Source: Pegea sp. RAD2-039
Taxonomy: Eukaryota; Chordata; Thaliacea; Salpida; Salpidae
Direction of reading: 5' to 3'
NCBI GenBank assembly: GCA_034620365.1
Contig: JAQGEQ010000203.1
Span: forward strand, 1 to 64,000
Length of the DNA stretch: 64,000 nt
Positions 34,183-45,059 of this stretch are shown piece by piece; positions within the stretch are counted from its first letter, which is position 1, and each line of letters begins with the position of its first letter. The position numbers and the translations under genes were made by a program. The notes under the pieces are model-generated. The model searched no databases. It saw only the letters and a list, made by a program, of their open reading frames with translations, and was not told the origin of the DNA.

Positions 34183-35561
34183 ATCCTTGAAACTTCTAGT
34201 TGACTCTAGGATCAATTAGCTACAATATTAATCTGCCATCTTAGACTCATAATTGACTTTTATTGTTATACTTTTCTGAAAACTCAATCCCAACATTAAT
34301 TAGCTTGTCACATGTATCACAAGTATTTACTGAAAATTCCTAAATTATCCAACACCTAATCATTTATTTTAAATTCCAACATAAACATCAAATGAATTCA
34401 AATATTCAAAGGCCTCTAATTCAATTGACACCAAGTAAAACCTTACTCCCATTTTTTTACCCTATTATTAATCCAATTATTAATGATTAATCCCAATTAT
34501 TTCATCATAATATAAATTAAAAATATTATTTATAATTGATTTTGAAGTTAGTAACTTTAAAAGCTTTATATAGTTGCGTTTTAACCTTATTAGATTTTCT
34601 AAAAACTCAATCCCAGCATCCATTTAGGATTTCCAATTGAGATTAATTATAAATTCCTAATTGATCAAACTATCTCATAGCTCCTGATTGATTCAAGAAT
34701 CCAGCAAAGATTCCCGATCTCTCCTAACATCTCAGAGCTGCCCAATAAATCCAGTGTTCACATAAGATTCCTAATTAATCCCAACGTCCAACACCTATTT
34801 ATATCCAGTATCCTTGAAAATTCCAGTTAACTCTAGGATTAATCAGCCACATTATTAATCACCCAAGTAAAAGCACCAATAGATATCAAAAACCAAAACC
34901 TTTTAACTTAATCCTACAAAGGCTCCCCATTAAAGGCTCCTAAGTGATCCCATTATTAAACGAATTTAAAAAAAACTTTTTATTATTTCTACAATCTGTT
35001 CTAATTTATTATATGATATTTGTTATAAATAAATAAACTTATAAATTTATATACTTAAAAAAGCAAATTATATTCTTATAATATGATTTTTGAAAGGTTT
35101 AATTTTATTAATTAATTTCAATCTATTTTAATAAATTTATACATTTTATGATATTGTTGTTTATAAAGATTTATAAATATATATTTTTTTGGAAGTTAAA
35201 TTAATAGTTTAAAATTAATGATTTTTATAAATTTTTTAAAATGATTTTGTTCTTAAAGCAAATAGGATTTATTTATATATTTAATTAATTCTTATTTATT
35301 TTTTAATCTCACTATTATTATATATATTATTTATTCTAATATTTATCATTTTATAATTTTAATATTATTACTCTTTTATTTTATATAATTTATTTTTATT
35401 CATATCTCTAGTTGTTTTACAATGACTTGATTAAAATAATTTTTTCTGTAATTATTATTTAAGAATATTTTAATTATCAAATATGTCTTAAAATTTTCCA
35501 ATTCCCATAATTTTGAATCCTTTATTATATTTGATTTTAATATTCTGATTTGATTTTTTAG

Positions 35562-35636
35562 AATTGAAATGAAGAAGTTTTTGAGGAAAGGAAAAATAAT
35601 TGGCATCTGATGACTCAACATGTTTTCAGTTTGAAG
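35562..35636 (+). pseudogene. 75-bp exon-like core, monomer 1
   Basis: Flanked by TTTTTTAG and GGTTAGT. Starts AATTGAAATG, so the frame that is open in monomers 4 and 5 meets TGA at its second codon. Confidence 0.35.
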
Positions 35637-36795
35637 GTTAGTTTTTATTTTTAATGTTTAATGACTTCTAAAGTTTTTTATGAAGTGTTTACATTATCTA
35701 TATATAATTGTGTGGATACCATAGAAATCCTAAGTTTAATCAGTTTGATATAAATTATAAACAATATTTATATTTGATTTTAAAATTAGAAACTTTAAAA
35801 GCTTTAAAGAATTGCATTTAAATATTCTAAAATTTTCTAAAAAGTCAACCCCAACATCCATTAGCCCTTCACTTAAGCATCCAATAAAGACTACCAATTG
35901 ATAAAAATTTCTCACAGCTCCTGATTTAATCAACAATCCAGTAAAGATTCAAGATCTCTCTTAGCATTTCAGAGCTGCCCAATAAATCCAGCGTCCACAT
36001 AAGATTCTTAATTAATCCCAGCATCCAAAACCTCCTATTTATATACAGTATCCTTGAAACTTCCAGTTAACTCTAGGATTAATCAGCCACATTATTAATC
36101 ACCCAAGTAAGAGCATCAATTGATATCAAAAACCAACACCTTTCAACTTAATCCTACAAAGGCTCCTCATTAAAGGCTCCTAAGTGATCCCATTATTAAA
36201 AGAATTTAAAAAAAACTTTTTATTATTTCTACAATCTGTTATAATTTATTATATGATAATTGTTATGAACAAATAAATTTATAAATTTATATACTTAAAA
36301 AAGCAAATTATATTCTTATAATATGATATTTGAAAGGTTTAATTTTATTAATTAGTTTCATTCTAATTTAATAAATTTATATATTTTGTAATATTGTTGT
36401 TTATAAAGATTTATAAATATATATTTTTAGAAGTTAAATTAATAGTTTAAAATGATTTTTATAAATTTTTTAAAATGATTTTGTTCTTAAAGCAAATAGG
36501 ATTTAATTATATATTTAATTAATTTTTATTTATTTTTTAATCTCACTATTATTATATATATTATTTATTCTAATATTTATCATTTTATAATTTTTATTTT
36601 ATTACTCTTTTATTTTATATAATTTATTTTTATTTATGTATCTACTTGGTGTACAATTACTTGATTAAAATAATTTTATCTATAATTATTATTTAAGAAT
36701 ATTTTAATTATCAAATATGTCTAAAAATTTTCCAATTCCCATAATTTTGAATCCTTTATTATATTTGATTTTAATATTCTGATTTGATTGTTTAG

Positions 36796-36870
36796 AATTG
36801 AAATGAAGAAGTTTTTGAGGAATGGAAAAATAATTGGCATCTGATGACTCAACAGGTTTTCAGTTTGAAG
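36796..36870 (+). pseudogene. 75-bp exon-like core, monomer 2
   Basis: Same splice-like flanks and length as in monomer 1; starts AATTGAAATG with the early TGA and has CAACAGG in place of CAACATG. Confidence 0.35.
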
Positions 36871-38031
36871 GTTAGTTTTTATTATTAATATTTAATGACT
36901 TCTAAAGTTATATATTAAATGTTTAGATTATCTGAATATAATTGTGTGGATACCATAGAAATGCTAAGTTTAATCAATTTGATATAAATTATAAATAATA
37001 TTTATATTTGATTTTAAAATTAGAAACTTTAAAAGCTTTAAAGAATTGCATTTAAATATTCTAAAATTTTCTAAAAAATCAATCCCAACATCCATTAGTC
37101 CTTCACTTAAGCATCCAATGAAGACTACCAATTGATAAAAATATCTCACAGCTCCTGATTTAATCAACAATCCAGTAAAGATTCAAGATCTCTCCTAGCA
37201 TTTCAGAGCTGCCCAATAAATCCAGCGTCTACATAAGATTCTTAATTAATCCCAACATCCAACACCTCCTATTTATATACAGTATCCTTGAAACTTCCAG
37301 TTAACTCTAGGATTAATAAGCCACATTATTAATCACCCAAGTAAGAGCACCAATTGATATCAAAAACCAACACCTTTTAACTTAATCCTACAAAGGCTCC
37401 TCATTATAGGTTCTTAAGAGATACCATTATTAAAAGAATTTTTATTAACATTTGAATCATTTTTAGAATTATTTATTATTTTTTATATGATATTTGTTAT
37501 GAACATATTTTTATAAATTTATATAATTAGAAAAGCTAATTATATTCTTATTAATATGATTTTTAAAAGGTTTAATTTTATTAATTAGTTTCAATCTATT
37601 TTAATAACATTATACATTTTATAATATTGTTGTTTATAAAGATTTATAAATATATATTTTTAGAAGTTAAATTATTAGTTTAAAATTGGTGATTTTTATA
37701 AATTTTTTAAAATGATTTTGTTCTTAAAGCAAATGGGATTTAATTATATATTTAATTAATTTTTATTCATTTTATAAGCTCACTTTTATTATATATATTA
37801 TTTATTCCAATATTTATCATTTTTTAGTTTTTATTTCATTTATCTTTTATATTATATAAATTATTTTTATTTATGTATCTACTTGGTGTACAATTACTTG
37901 ATTAAAATAATTTTATCTATAATTATTATTTAAGAATATTTCAATTATCAAATATGTCTAACAATTTTCTAATTCCCATAATTTTGAATCCTTTATTATA
38001 TTTGATTTTAATATTCTGATTTGATTTTTAG

Positions 38032-38106
38032 AATTGAAATGAACAAGTTTTTGAGGAAAGGAAAAATAATTGGCATCTGATGACTCAACAGGTTTTCAGT
38101 TTGAAG
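38032..38106 (+). pseudogene. 75-bp exon-like core, monomer 3
   Basis: Same length and flanks, with GGTGAGT as the donor-like site (the strongest of the set) but the early TGA in the shared frame. Confidence 0.35.
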
Positions 38107-39268
38107 GTGAGTTTTTATTATTAATATTTAATGACTTCTAAAGTTTTTTATGAAGTGTTTACATTATCTAAATATAATTGTGTGGATACCATAGAAATCC
38201 TAAGTTTAATCAGTTTGATATAAATTATATACAATATTTAAATTTATTTTGAAATTAGTAACTTTAAAAGAATTATAGAATTGCGTTTTAATAATCTGAG
38301 ATTTACTGAAAAGTTAATCCCAACATCCATTAGCTCTTCACTTAAGCATCCAATGAAGACTACTAATTAATAAAAATATCTCACAGCTCCTGATTTAATC
38401 AACAATCCAGTAAAGATTCAAGATCTCTCCTAGCATTTCAGAGCTGCCCAATAAATCCAGCGTCCACATAAGATTCTTAATTAATCTCAACATCCAACAC
38501 CTCCTATTTATATACAGTATCCTTGAAACTTCCAGTTAACTCTAGGATTAATCAGCCACAATATTAATCACCCATGTAAGACCACCAATTGATATCAAAA
38601 ACCAACACCTTTTAACTTAATCCTACAAAGGCTCCCCATTAAAGGCTCCTAAGTGATCCCATTATTAAAAGAATTTAAAAAATATTTTCTATTATTTCTA
38701 CAATTTGTTATAATTTTTTATATGATAGTTGTTATGAACAAATAAATTTATAAATTTATATACTTAAAAAAGCAAATTATATTCTTATAATATGATATTT
38801 GAAGGGTTTAATTTTATTAATTAGTTTCATTCTAATTTAATAAATTTATATATTTTATAATATTGTTGTTTATAAAGATTTATAAATATATATTTTTAGA
38901 AGTTAAATTAATAGTTTAAAATAATTGATTTTTATAAATTTTTTAAAATGATTTTGTTCTTAAAGCAAATAGGATTTATTTATATATTTAATTAATTTTT
39001 ATTTATTTTTTAATTTCACTATTATTATATATATTATTTATTCCAATATTTATCATTTTATAATTTTTATATTATTACTCTTTTATATTATATAATTTAT
39101 TTTTATTTATGTATCTACTTGGTGTACAATTACTTGATTAAAATAATTTTTTCTGTAATTATTATTTAAGAATATTTTAATTATCAAATATGTCTAAAAA
39201 TTTTCCAATTCTCATAATTTTGAATCCTTTATTATATTTGATTTTAATATTCTGATTTTATTTTTTAG

Positions 39269-39343
39269 AATTATAATGAAGAAGTTTTTGAGGAATGGAA
39301 AAATAATTGGCATCTGATGACTCAACATGTTTGTAGTTTGAAG
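39269..39343 (+). CDS. 75-bp exon-like core, monomer 4, open
   Basis: Starts AATTATAATG after TTTTTTAG and ends TTTGAAG before GTTAGT. The phase-0 frame is open for all 25 codons (beginning NYNEEVFEEWKNNWHLM). A cassette exon of this kind could be repeated without changing frame. No family recognised, and no first exon of a host transcript could be found. Confidence 0.3.
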
Positions 39344-40504
39344 GTTAGTTTTTATTTTTAATGTTTAATGACTTCTAAAGTTTTTTATGAAGTGTTTACA
39401 TTATCTATATATAATTGTGTGGATACCATAGAAATCCTAAGTTTAATCAGTTTGATATAAATTATAAACAATATTTAAATTTATTTTGAAATTAGTAACT
39501 TTAAAAGCATTATAGAATTGCGTTTTAATAATCTGAGATTTACTGAAAAATCAATCCCAACATCCATTAGCCCTTCACTTAAGCATCCAATGAAGATACT
39601 TTTTGATAAAAATATCTCACAGCTCCTGATTTAATCAACAATCCAGTAAAGATTCAAGATCTCTCCTAGCATTTCAGAGCTGCCCAATAAATCCAGCGTC
39701 CACATAAGATTCTTAATTAATCTCAACATCCAACACCTCCTATTTATATACAGTATTCTTGAAACTTCCAGTTACCTCTAGGATTAATCAGCCACAATAT
39801 TAATCACCCATGTAAGACCACCAATTGATATCAAAAACCAACACCTTTTAACTTAATCCTACAAAGGCTCCCCATTAAAGGCTCCTAAGTGATCCCATTA
39901 TTAAAAGAATTTAAAAAATATTTTCTATTATTTCTACAATTTGTTATAATTTTTTATATGATAGTTGTTATGAACAAATAAATTTATAAATTTATATACT
40001 TAAAAAAGCAAATTATATTCTTATAATATGATATTTGAAAGGTTTAATTTTATTAATTAGTTTCATTCTAATTTAATAAATTTATATATTTTATAATATT
40101 GTTGTTTATAAAGATTTATAAATATATATTTTTAGAAGTTAAATTAATAGTTTAAAATAATTGATTTTTATAAATTTTTTAAAATGATTTTGTTCTTAAA
40201 GCAAATAGGATTTATTTATATATTTAATTAATTTTTATTTATTTTTTAATTTCACTATTATTATATATATTATTTATTCCAGTGTTTATCATTTTATAAT
40301 TTTTATATTATTACTCTTTTATATTATATAATTTATTTTTATTTATGTATCTACTTGGTGTACAATTACTTGATTAAAATAATTTTTTCTGTAATTATTA
40401 TTTAAGAATATTTTAATTATCAAATATGTCTAAAAATTTTCCAATTCTCATAATTTTGAATCCTTTATTATATTTGATTTTAATATTCTGATTTGATTTT
40501 TTAG

Positions 40505-40579
40505 AATTATAATGAAGAAGTTTTTGAGGAATGGAAAAATAATTGGCATCTGATGACTCAACATGTTTGTAGTTTGAAG
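40505..40579 (+). CDS. 75-bp exon-like core, monomer 5, open
   Basis: Identical to the core at 39,269-39,343, including the open 25-codon frame and the splice-like flanks. The identity reflects recent monomer duplication, so it does not independently prove coding. Confidence 0.3.
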
Positions 40580-41737
40580 GTTAGTTTTTATTTTTAATGT
40601 TTAATGACTTCTAAAGTTTTTTATGAAGTGTTTACATTATCTATATATAATTGTGTGGATACCATAGAAATCCTAAGTTTAATCAGTTTGATATAAATTA
40701 TAAACAATATTTAAATTTATTTTGAAATTAGTAACTTTAAAAGCATTATAGAATTGCGTTTTAATAATCTGAGATTTACTGAAAAATCAATCCCAACATC
40801 CATTAGCCCTTCACTTAAGCATCCAATGAAGATACTTTTTGATAAAAATATCTCACAGCTCCTGATTTAATCAACAATCCAGTAAAGATTCAAGATCTCT
40901 CCTAGCATTTCAGAGCTGCCCAATAAATCCAGCGTCCACATAAGATTCTTAATTAATCTCAACATCCAACACCTCCTATTTATATACAGTATTCTTGAAA
41001 CTTCCAGTTACCTCTAGGATTAATCAGCCACAATATTAATCACCCATGTAAGACCACCAATTGATATCAAAAACCAACACCTTTTAACTTAATCCTACAA
41101 AGGCTCCCCATTAAAGGCTCCTAAGTGATCCCATTATTAAAAGAATTTAAAAAATATTTTCTATTATTTCTACAATTTGTTATAATTTTTTATATGATAG
41201 TTGTTATGAACAAATAAATTTATAAATTTATATACTTAAAAAAGCAAATTATATTCTTATAATATGATATTTGAAAGGTTTAATTTTATTAATTAGTTTC
41301 ATTCTAATTTAATAAATTTATATATTTTATAATATTGTTGTTTATAAAGATTTATAAATATATATTTTTAGAAGTTAAATTAATAGTTTAAAATTGATTT
41401 TTATAAATTTTTTAAAATGATTTTGTTCTTAAAGCAAATAGGATTTATTTATATATTTAATTAATTTTTATTTATTTTTTAATTTCACTATTATTATATA
41501 TATTATTTATTCCAATGTTTATCATTTTATAATTTTTATATTATTACTCTTTTATTTTATATAATTTATTTTTATTTATGTATCTACTTGGTGTACAATT
41601 ACTTGATTAAAATAATTTTTTCTGTAATTATTATTTAAGAATATTTTAATTATCAAATATGTCTAAAAATTTTCCAATTCCCATAATTTTGAATCCTTTA
41701 TTATATTTGATTTTAATATTCTGATTTGATTTTTTAG

Positions 41738-41812
41738 AATTGAAATGAAGAAGTTTTTGAGGAATGGAAAAATAATTGGCATCTGATGACTCAACATGTT
41801 TTCAGTTTGAAG
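41738..41812 (+). pseudogene. 75-bp exon-like core, monomer 6
   Basis: Same flanks and length, but AATTGAAATG brings the early TGA. Last core before the array decays at about 42,000-42,480. Confidence 0.35.
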
Positions 41813-42713
41813 GTTAGTTTTTATTTTTAATATTTAATGACTTCTAAAGTTTTTTAAGAAGTGTTTAGATTATCTATATATAATTGTGTGGATACCATAG
41901 AAATCCTAAGTTTAATCAGTTTGATATAAATTATAAATAATATTTAATTTTATTTTGAAATTAGTAACTTTAAAAGCATTATAAAATTGCGTTTTAATAT
42001 TCTGAGATTTACTGAAAAGTCTTCCCAACTTACATTAACCCTTCACTTCAAAAATTTCATAATAAGTTAATCCCAACATCCATTAGCTATTCACTTAAGC
42101 ATCCAATGAAGACTACTAATTAATAAAAATATCTCACAGCTCCTGATTTAATCAACAATCCAGTAAAGATTCAAGATCTCTCATAATATTTCATAGTTGC
42201 CCAATAAATCAGCGTCCATATAAGATTTTCAATTAATCGTAACATCCAACACCTCCCATTTAAATCCAGTATCCTTGAAACTTCCAGTTACCTCTAGGAT
42301 TAATCAACCCAAGTAATAATCACCCAGGTAAAACCACCAACTGATCTAAGAAACCAACACCTATCAACTTAATCCTACAAAGACTCCCAGTTGAAAGCTC
42401 CTAAGTGATCCCATTATTAAAAGAATTTTTTCTAATTTTTTAATTATTTTTTTTTTATGATATTTTGTATGAACCAAATATTGCTTACATATTTATATTG
42501 AAATGCTTAAACGACGTTAATTAAGCGCTTCGTGAGAGTTTTTGGAGATTTCAAAATCTCACTTTTTATTCTTTGTATTTTTGCTCTAGAAAATCTAAAG
42601 AACATTATTTGAGTTTTTTAAACTTCTTATTTTTACTTAATGTTGTTAGGAATTTAATGTAATATTAATTTTATAAAATTTAATTTAATTTATTCTTATT
42701 TTATTTTTTAGAC

Positions 42714-42770
42714 TTGGATTTGATAAAAAGAATTTTACAAAAAAGCGGAAAGTTCTTCCCGGAAAATTAA
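42714..42770 (+). CDS. Possible terminal exon after the array
   Basis: Directly follows TTTTTTAG at 42,704-42,711 and reads LDLIKRILQKSGKFFPEN then TAA, an amphipathic, basic tail. A polyadenylation-like AATAAAAAAATT lies about 50 bases downstream. The phase needed (one base carried over) does not fit the phase-0 cores directly. Another frame of the same stretch is open to about 42,825, so the assignment is weak. Confidence 0.2.
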   Translation: MDLIKRILQKSGKFFPEN

Positions 42771-43262
42771 TTTTTTTGTTTTTTATTTCTTGTTTTTTTA
42801 ATTTTCTTTGTTTGTTTATCCAATAAAAAAATTAAGTAATTTACGAATGATTTTTTTAACAAATGTTTGAAAGTTACTTTTAACTAATATGTTTTTAATA
42901 AACAACAAGATCAATAAATTGATGTTTTCCTGATTTCTTGTTGGCTTCAAGATCCTTTTTAGGATTCTTTTTATCAGTTCCATTTACAATATTAAAAAAA
43001 TCAAACAATTTTTGAGTTAGAAATTCATAAAAATTATCCTTTATATCTTCTAGTTGATCCTTTTTTCCTCTAAATGTTCCTAATTTATCTCAATTCATTA
43101 AAAGCAGACTTTAATAGAAGATCTTAATTATTCCCAACATCCAATAGACGAAAATATCAACTTTACGTTTGATCATCTGAAGTTTATCATTTAGATCTCA
43201 ATTGCTTTGTATTTATTTCGTTTAATCTTTTTTACTTTATTTAATCTTTACTACTTCCTACT
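42771..43262. other. Array-to-duplication boundary
   Basis: AT-rich with scattered array-like words (ATTCCCAACATCCAATAG near 43,130), suggesting a decayed monomer edge. No gene seen. Confidence 0.4.
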
Positions 43263-43420
43263 CATGTCTTACAAACATCTTTATAATTAATGTTACAACA
43301 AAATAGTAATTTGAAACTTATACAGTATATCTAACCTAAAAAGGAGATTAAGTAAAAGTGCGTCTTCTAGCGGTTGTAATTTTATAAACTCAAATTTTAT
43401 AGTTAAATATAATTTTTCTT

Positions 43421-43510
43421 CTAGATTTAAAAATAAATCTTTCGTTTTTCTTTGCGTTGTAGATTCTTAACTTAATTTCCTTGAGATGAACTATTAAATA
43501 CCCTTTACAT
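43421..43510 (+). repeat. 90-bp direct repeat, left member
   Basis: CTAGATTTAAAAATAAATCT through TTGAGATGAACTATTAAATA matches 44,053-44,141 with about ten differences. The LINE reverse-transcriptase fragment lies between the two members. The length is far greater than a usual target-site duplication, so a local duplication or gene conversion is more likely. Confidence 0.6.
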
Positions 43511-43671
43511 TAAACAGATATTTATAATTATATTGCTCTAATAAAAGTTATCTCACTAAAAGTTAGAGGTAGTTTTTCTGCAGTGATAGCCTTTAATGAT
43601 ATAGTTGATATGAAAGAACGAACTTTAATTATTGCTTAAATTAACTTTTTGAAAAATTAAAAAAAAACAAA

Positions 43672-44052
43672 TTCCTCTTTATCACTACCTTCATCGCTTT
43701 TCTATAACATGACTCTGAGGCGAGGAAGAGTTCCACAAATTTGGAAAAAAGCTACTATTACTCCAAATCATAAAAAGGGTCCCAGAAACACCGCACTTAA
43801 CTACAGACCAGTTTCGCTGACTTCAGTTATCTGCAGAATTTAAGATCATAACATTCACAATCATATGACCAGTCATTTGATGGAGCACCATCTAATATCT
43901 GATGTCCAACATGACTTTGTGAAACGGAGATCTTCCCTGACTCAACATCTCACTTTTCTTAATAAGTAATACTCCCTGTGACATTATATAACTCGATTTT
44001 GTTAAAGCGTTTGATTCTGTCCCACACACTAAGCTCGTTACTGTATTGAAAA
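43672..44052 (+). mobile_element. LINE reverse-transcriptase fragment (CR1/Jockey-like), copy 1
   Basis: Reads MTLRRGRVPQIWKKATITP, then NYRPVSLTSVICRI, QHDFVKRRSSLTQHLTFL and, in a further frame, FVKAFDSVPHTKLV. These are the early reverse-transcriptase motifs of CR1/Jockey-type non-LTR elements. The frame is interrupted by stops and a shift; the catalytic YADD region and the 3' end are absent. The first words repeat the last words of the linker piece at 50,020-50,060, so both derive from one family. Confidence 0.85.
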
Positions 44053-44141
44053 CTAGATTCAAAACTAAATTTTTCGTTTTTCTTTGCGTTCTATATTCTT
44101 AACTTAATTTTTTGAGATGAACTATTAAATACACTTTACTT
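44053..44141 (+). repeat. 90-bp direct repeat, right member
   Basis: Partner of 43,421-43,510, starting CTAGATTCAAAACTAAATTT and ending in the ACTATTAAATACACTTTAC words, immediately downstream of the LINE fragment. Confidence 0.6.
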
Positions 44142-44366
44142 GTATAGCTTTACTTTGGCCCTGATTCTTGGATTAAAGTCCTGGATTGTACAAAAATTAC
44201 CGATGTAGACTCCTGAGATGTCGAAACTGATTGATGCCATTTTCTGATGAGTTTGGAAAATGATGGAGAGACATGAGTGAAGATTTCTTCTGAACGTGAA
44301 TACTTCGAAGTTAAAGTCCTTTGCTAAAATGCCAGTTAGTTGATACTGTATGAGTCTCAATACCAT
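44136..44366 (-). CDS. Unrecognised 76-codon ORF, copy 1
   Basis: ATG-initiated frame on the minus strand, composition less AT-biased than its surroundings, with FTFRRNLHSCLSIIFQTHQK in the centre and a basic end (NPRIRAKVKLYK). The copy at 52,771 differs by a single residue (S to K). I do not recognise a family. It lies next to LINE debris and could be a piece of a 3' coding region in antisense or an exon. No splice evidence was found. Confidence 0.25.
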   Translation of the reverse strand: MVLRLIQYQLTGILAKDFNFEVFTFRRNLHSCLSIIFQTHQKMASISFDISGVYIGNFCTIQDFNPRIRAKVKLYK

Positions 44367-44774
44367 CTCTAAGTGTTTGATTGACTTTGTAATTAATCAA
44401 AGACTACAAATAAGCAAATTTAGTTTTAAAATCTCCTGAATGATTTGTTTGCAAATCAAACAAACCTTTCAATAAAAATTTGTTCATAACGTGTCTTAAT
44501 CAAACAAACTTTTTCACTTATTTGCAATTTATTCATCTTTTCATCTCTTAATCTGAGAAAGACTGACTTAGATAAATCGTTAGCAAGAACTAGTCAACAA
44601 TAATTTGTCTTACAAACAAATCTTGTACTTAGTTGATGAAGGTCGTGAAGACTTATCTGCTTCCTGCAGCTTAATTTGCAAAAACTACTCGAAAACTCCA
44701 ATTTCAGGAATTTAACGAATTGATCTTATTTTTGATATCAGGAACTCTTATGAGTCTATGGAGGAGCTTCTAGA

Positions 44775-44957
44775 ATGAAAGTTTTAGCCTGTTACGATGG
44801 TAAAGTCCTCATAATTCTTAATGATGTAGTTGTAGAAGCAATATGTTACGGAATTAGGAAGATGAAAACAAATGACTTTCATGAAATTTTTAAATCGTTG
44901 TATAATTACGTGTTGAAATTTAACAATTGCAAAAGTGATAGCGATGAAGACAAATAA
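44775..44957 (+). CDS. Unrecognised 60-codon acidic-tailed ORF, copy 1
   Basis: ATG-initiated, ends DSDEDK then TAA. An acceptor-like TTGATATCAG lies 36 bases upstream, and the stop of a short in-frame stretch (NSYESMEELLE) overlaps its ATG. The second copy at 53,410 differs by one residue (K to R). Could be the last exon of a small protein. No family recognised. Confidence 0.3.
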   Translation: MKVLACYDGKVLIILNDVVVEAICYGIRKMKTNDFHEIFKSLYNYVLKFNNCKSDSDEDK

Positions 44958-45003
44958 AACAAAAATATGAAAGTACAACATTGTGATTATTTGTGATCCA
45001 ATG

Positions 45004-45043
45004 CACCACCTAAGTAAATAAAGTGGATCAGGATCAGGTGGTG
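45004..45043. repeat. Hairpin CACCACCT/AGGTGGTG
   Basis: Eight-base perfect stem with a 24-base loop that contains GGATCAGGATC. A smaller hairpin TCGG-CTAAA-CCGA follows. GC-rich for this region and duplicated at 53,639-53,678. No T-run follows, and function is unknown. Confidence 0.45.
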
Positions 45044-45059
45044 ATCACATCGGCTAAAC

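Larger units (their letters stand above)
34183..42480 (+). repeat. Tandem array of a 1.24-kb monomer
   Basis: About six and a half monomers with a period near 1,235-1,240, marked by the words TATACAGTATCCTTGAAACT (about 36,047, 37,277, 38,515) and CAGAGCTGCCCAATAAATCC. Each monomer has an AT-rich half with the 75-bp exon-like core and a more GC-containing half built from loosely repeated ATCCAACATCCA/AATCCAG words. The monomers starting near 38.5, 39.7 and 41.0 kb are nearly identical, which indicates recent amplification; those at the edges are more diverged. Confidence 0.92.

Noticed and set aside
35736-35936. 66-codon minus-strand frames in the 1.24-kb monomers (also 36,970-37,170)
   Set aside because: Present in only two of the monomers and broken in the nearly identical later ones, so probably chance.
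34183-42480. Possible CRISPR-like or centromeric satellite
   Set aside because: The period of 1.24 kb and exon-like cores do not fit CRISPR; a centromeric role cannot be judged from one window, and the array has only six to seven monomers.
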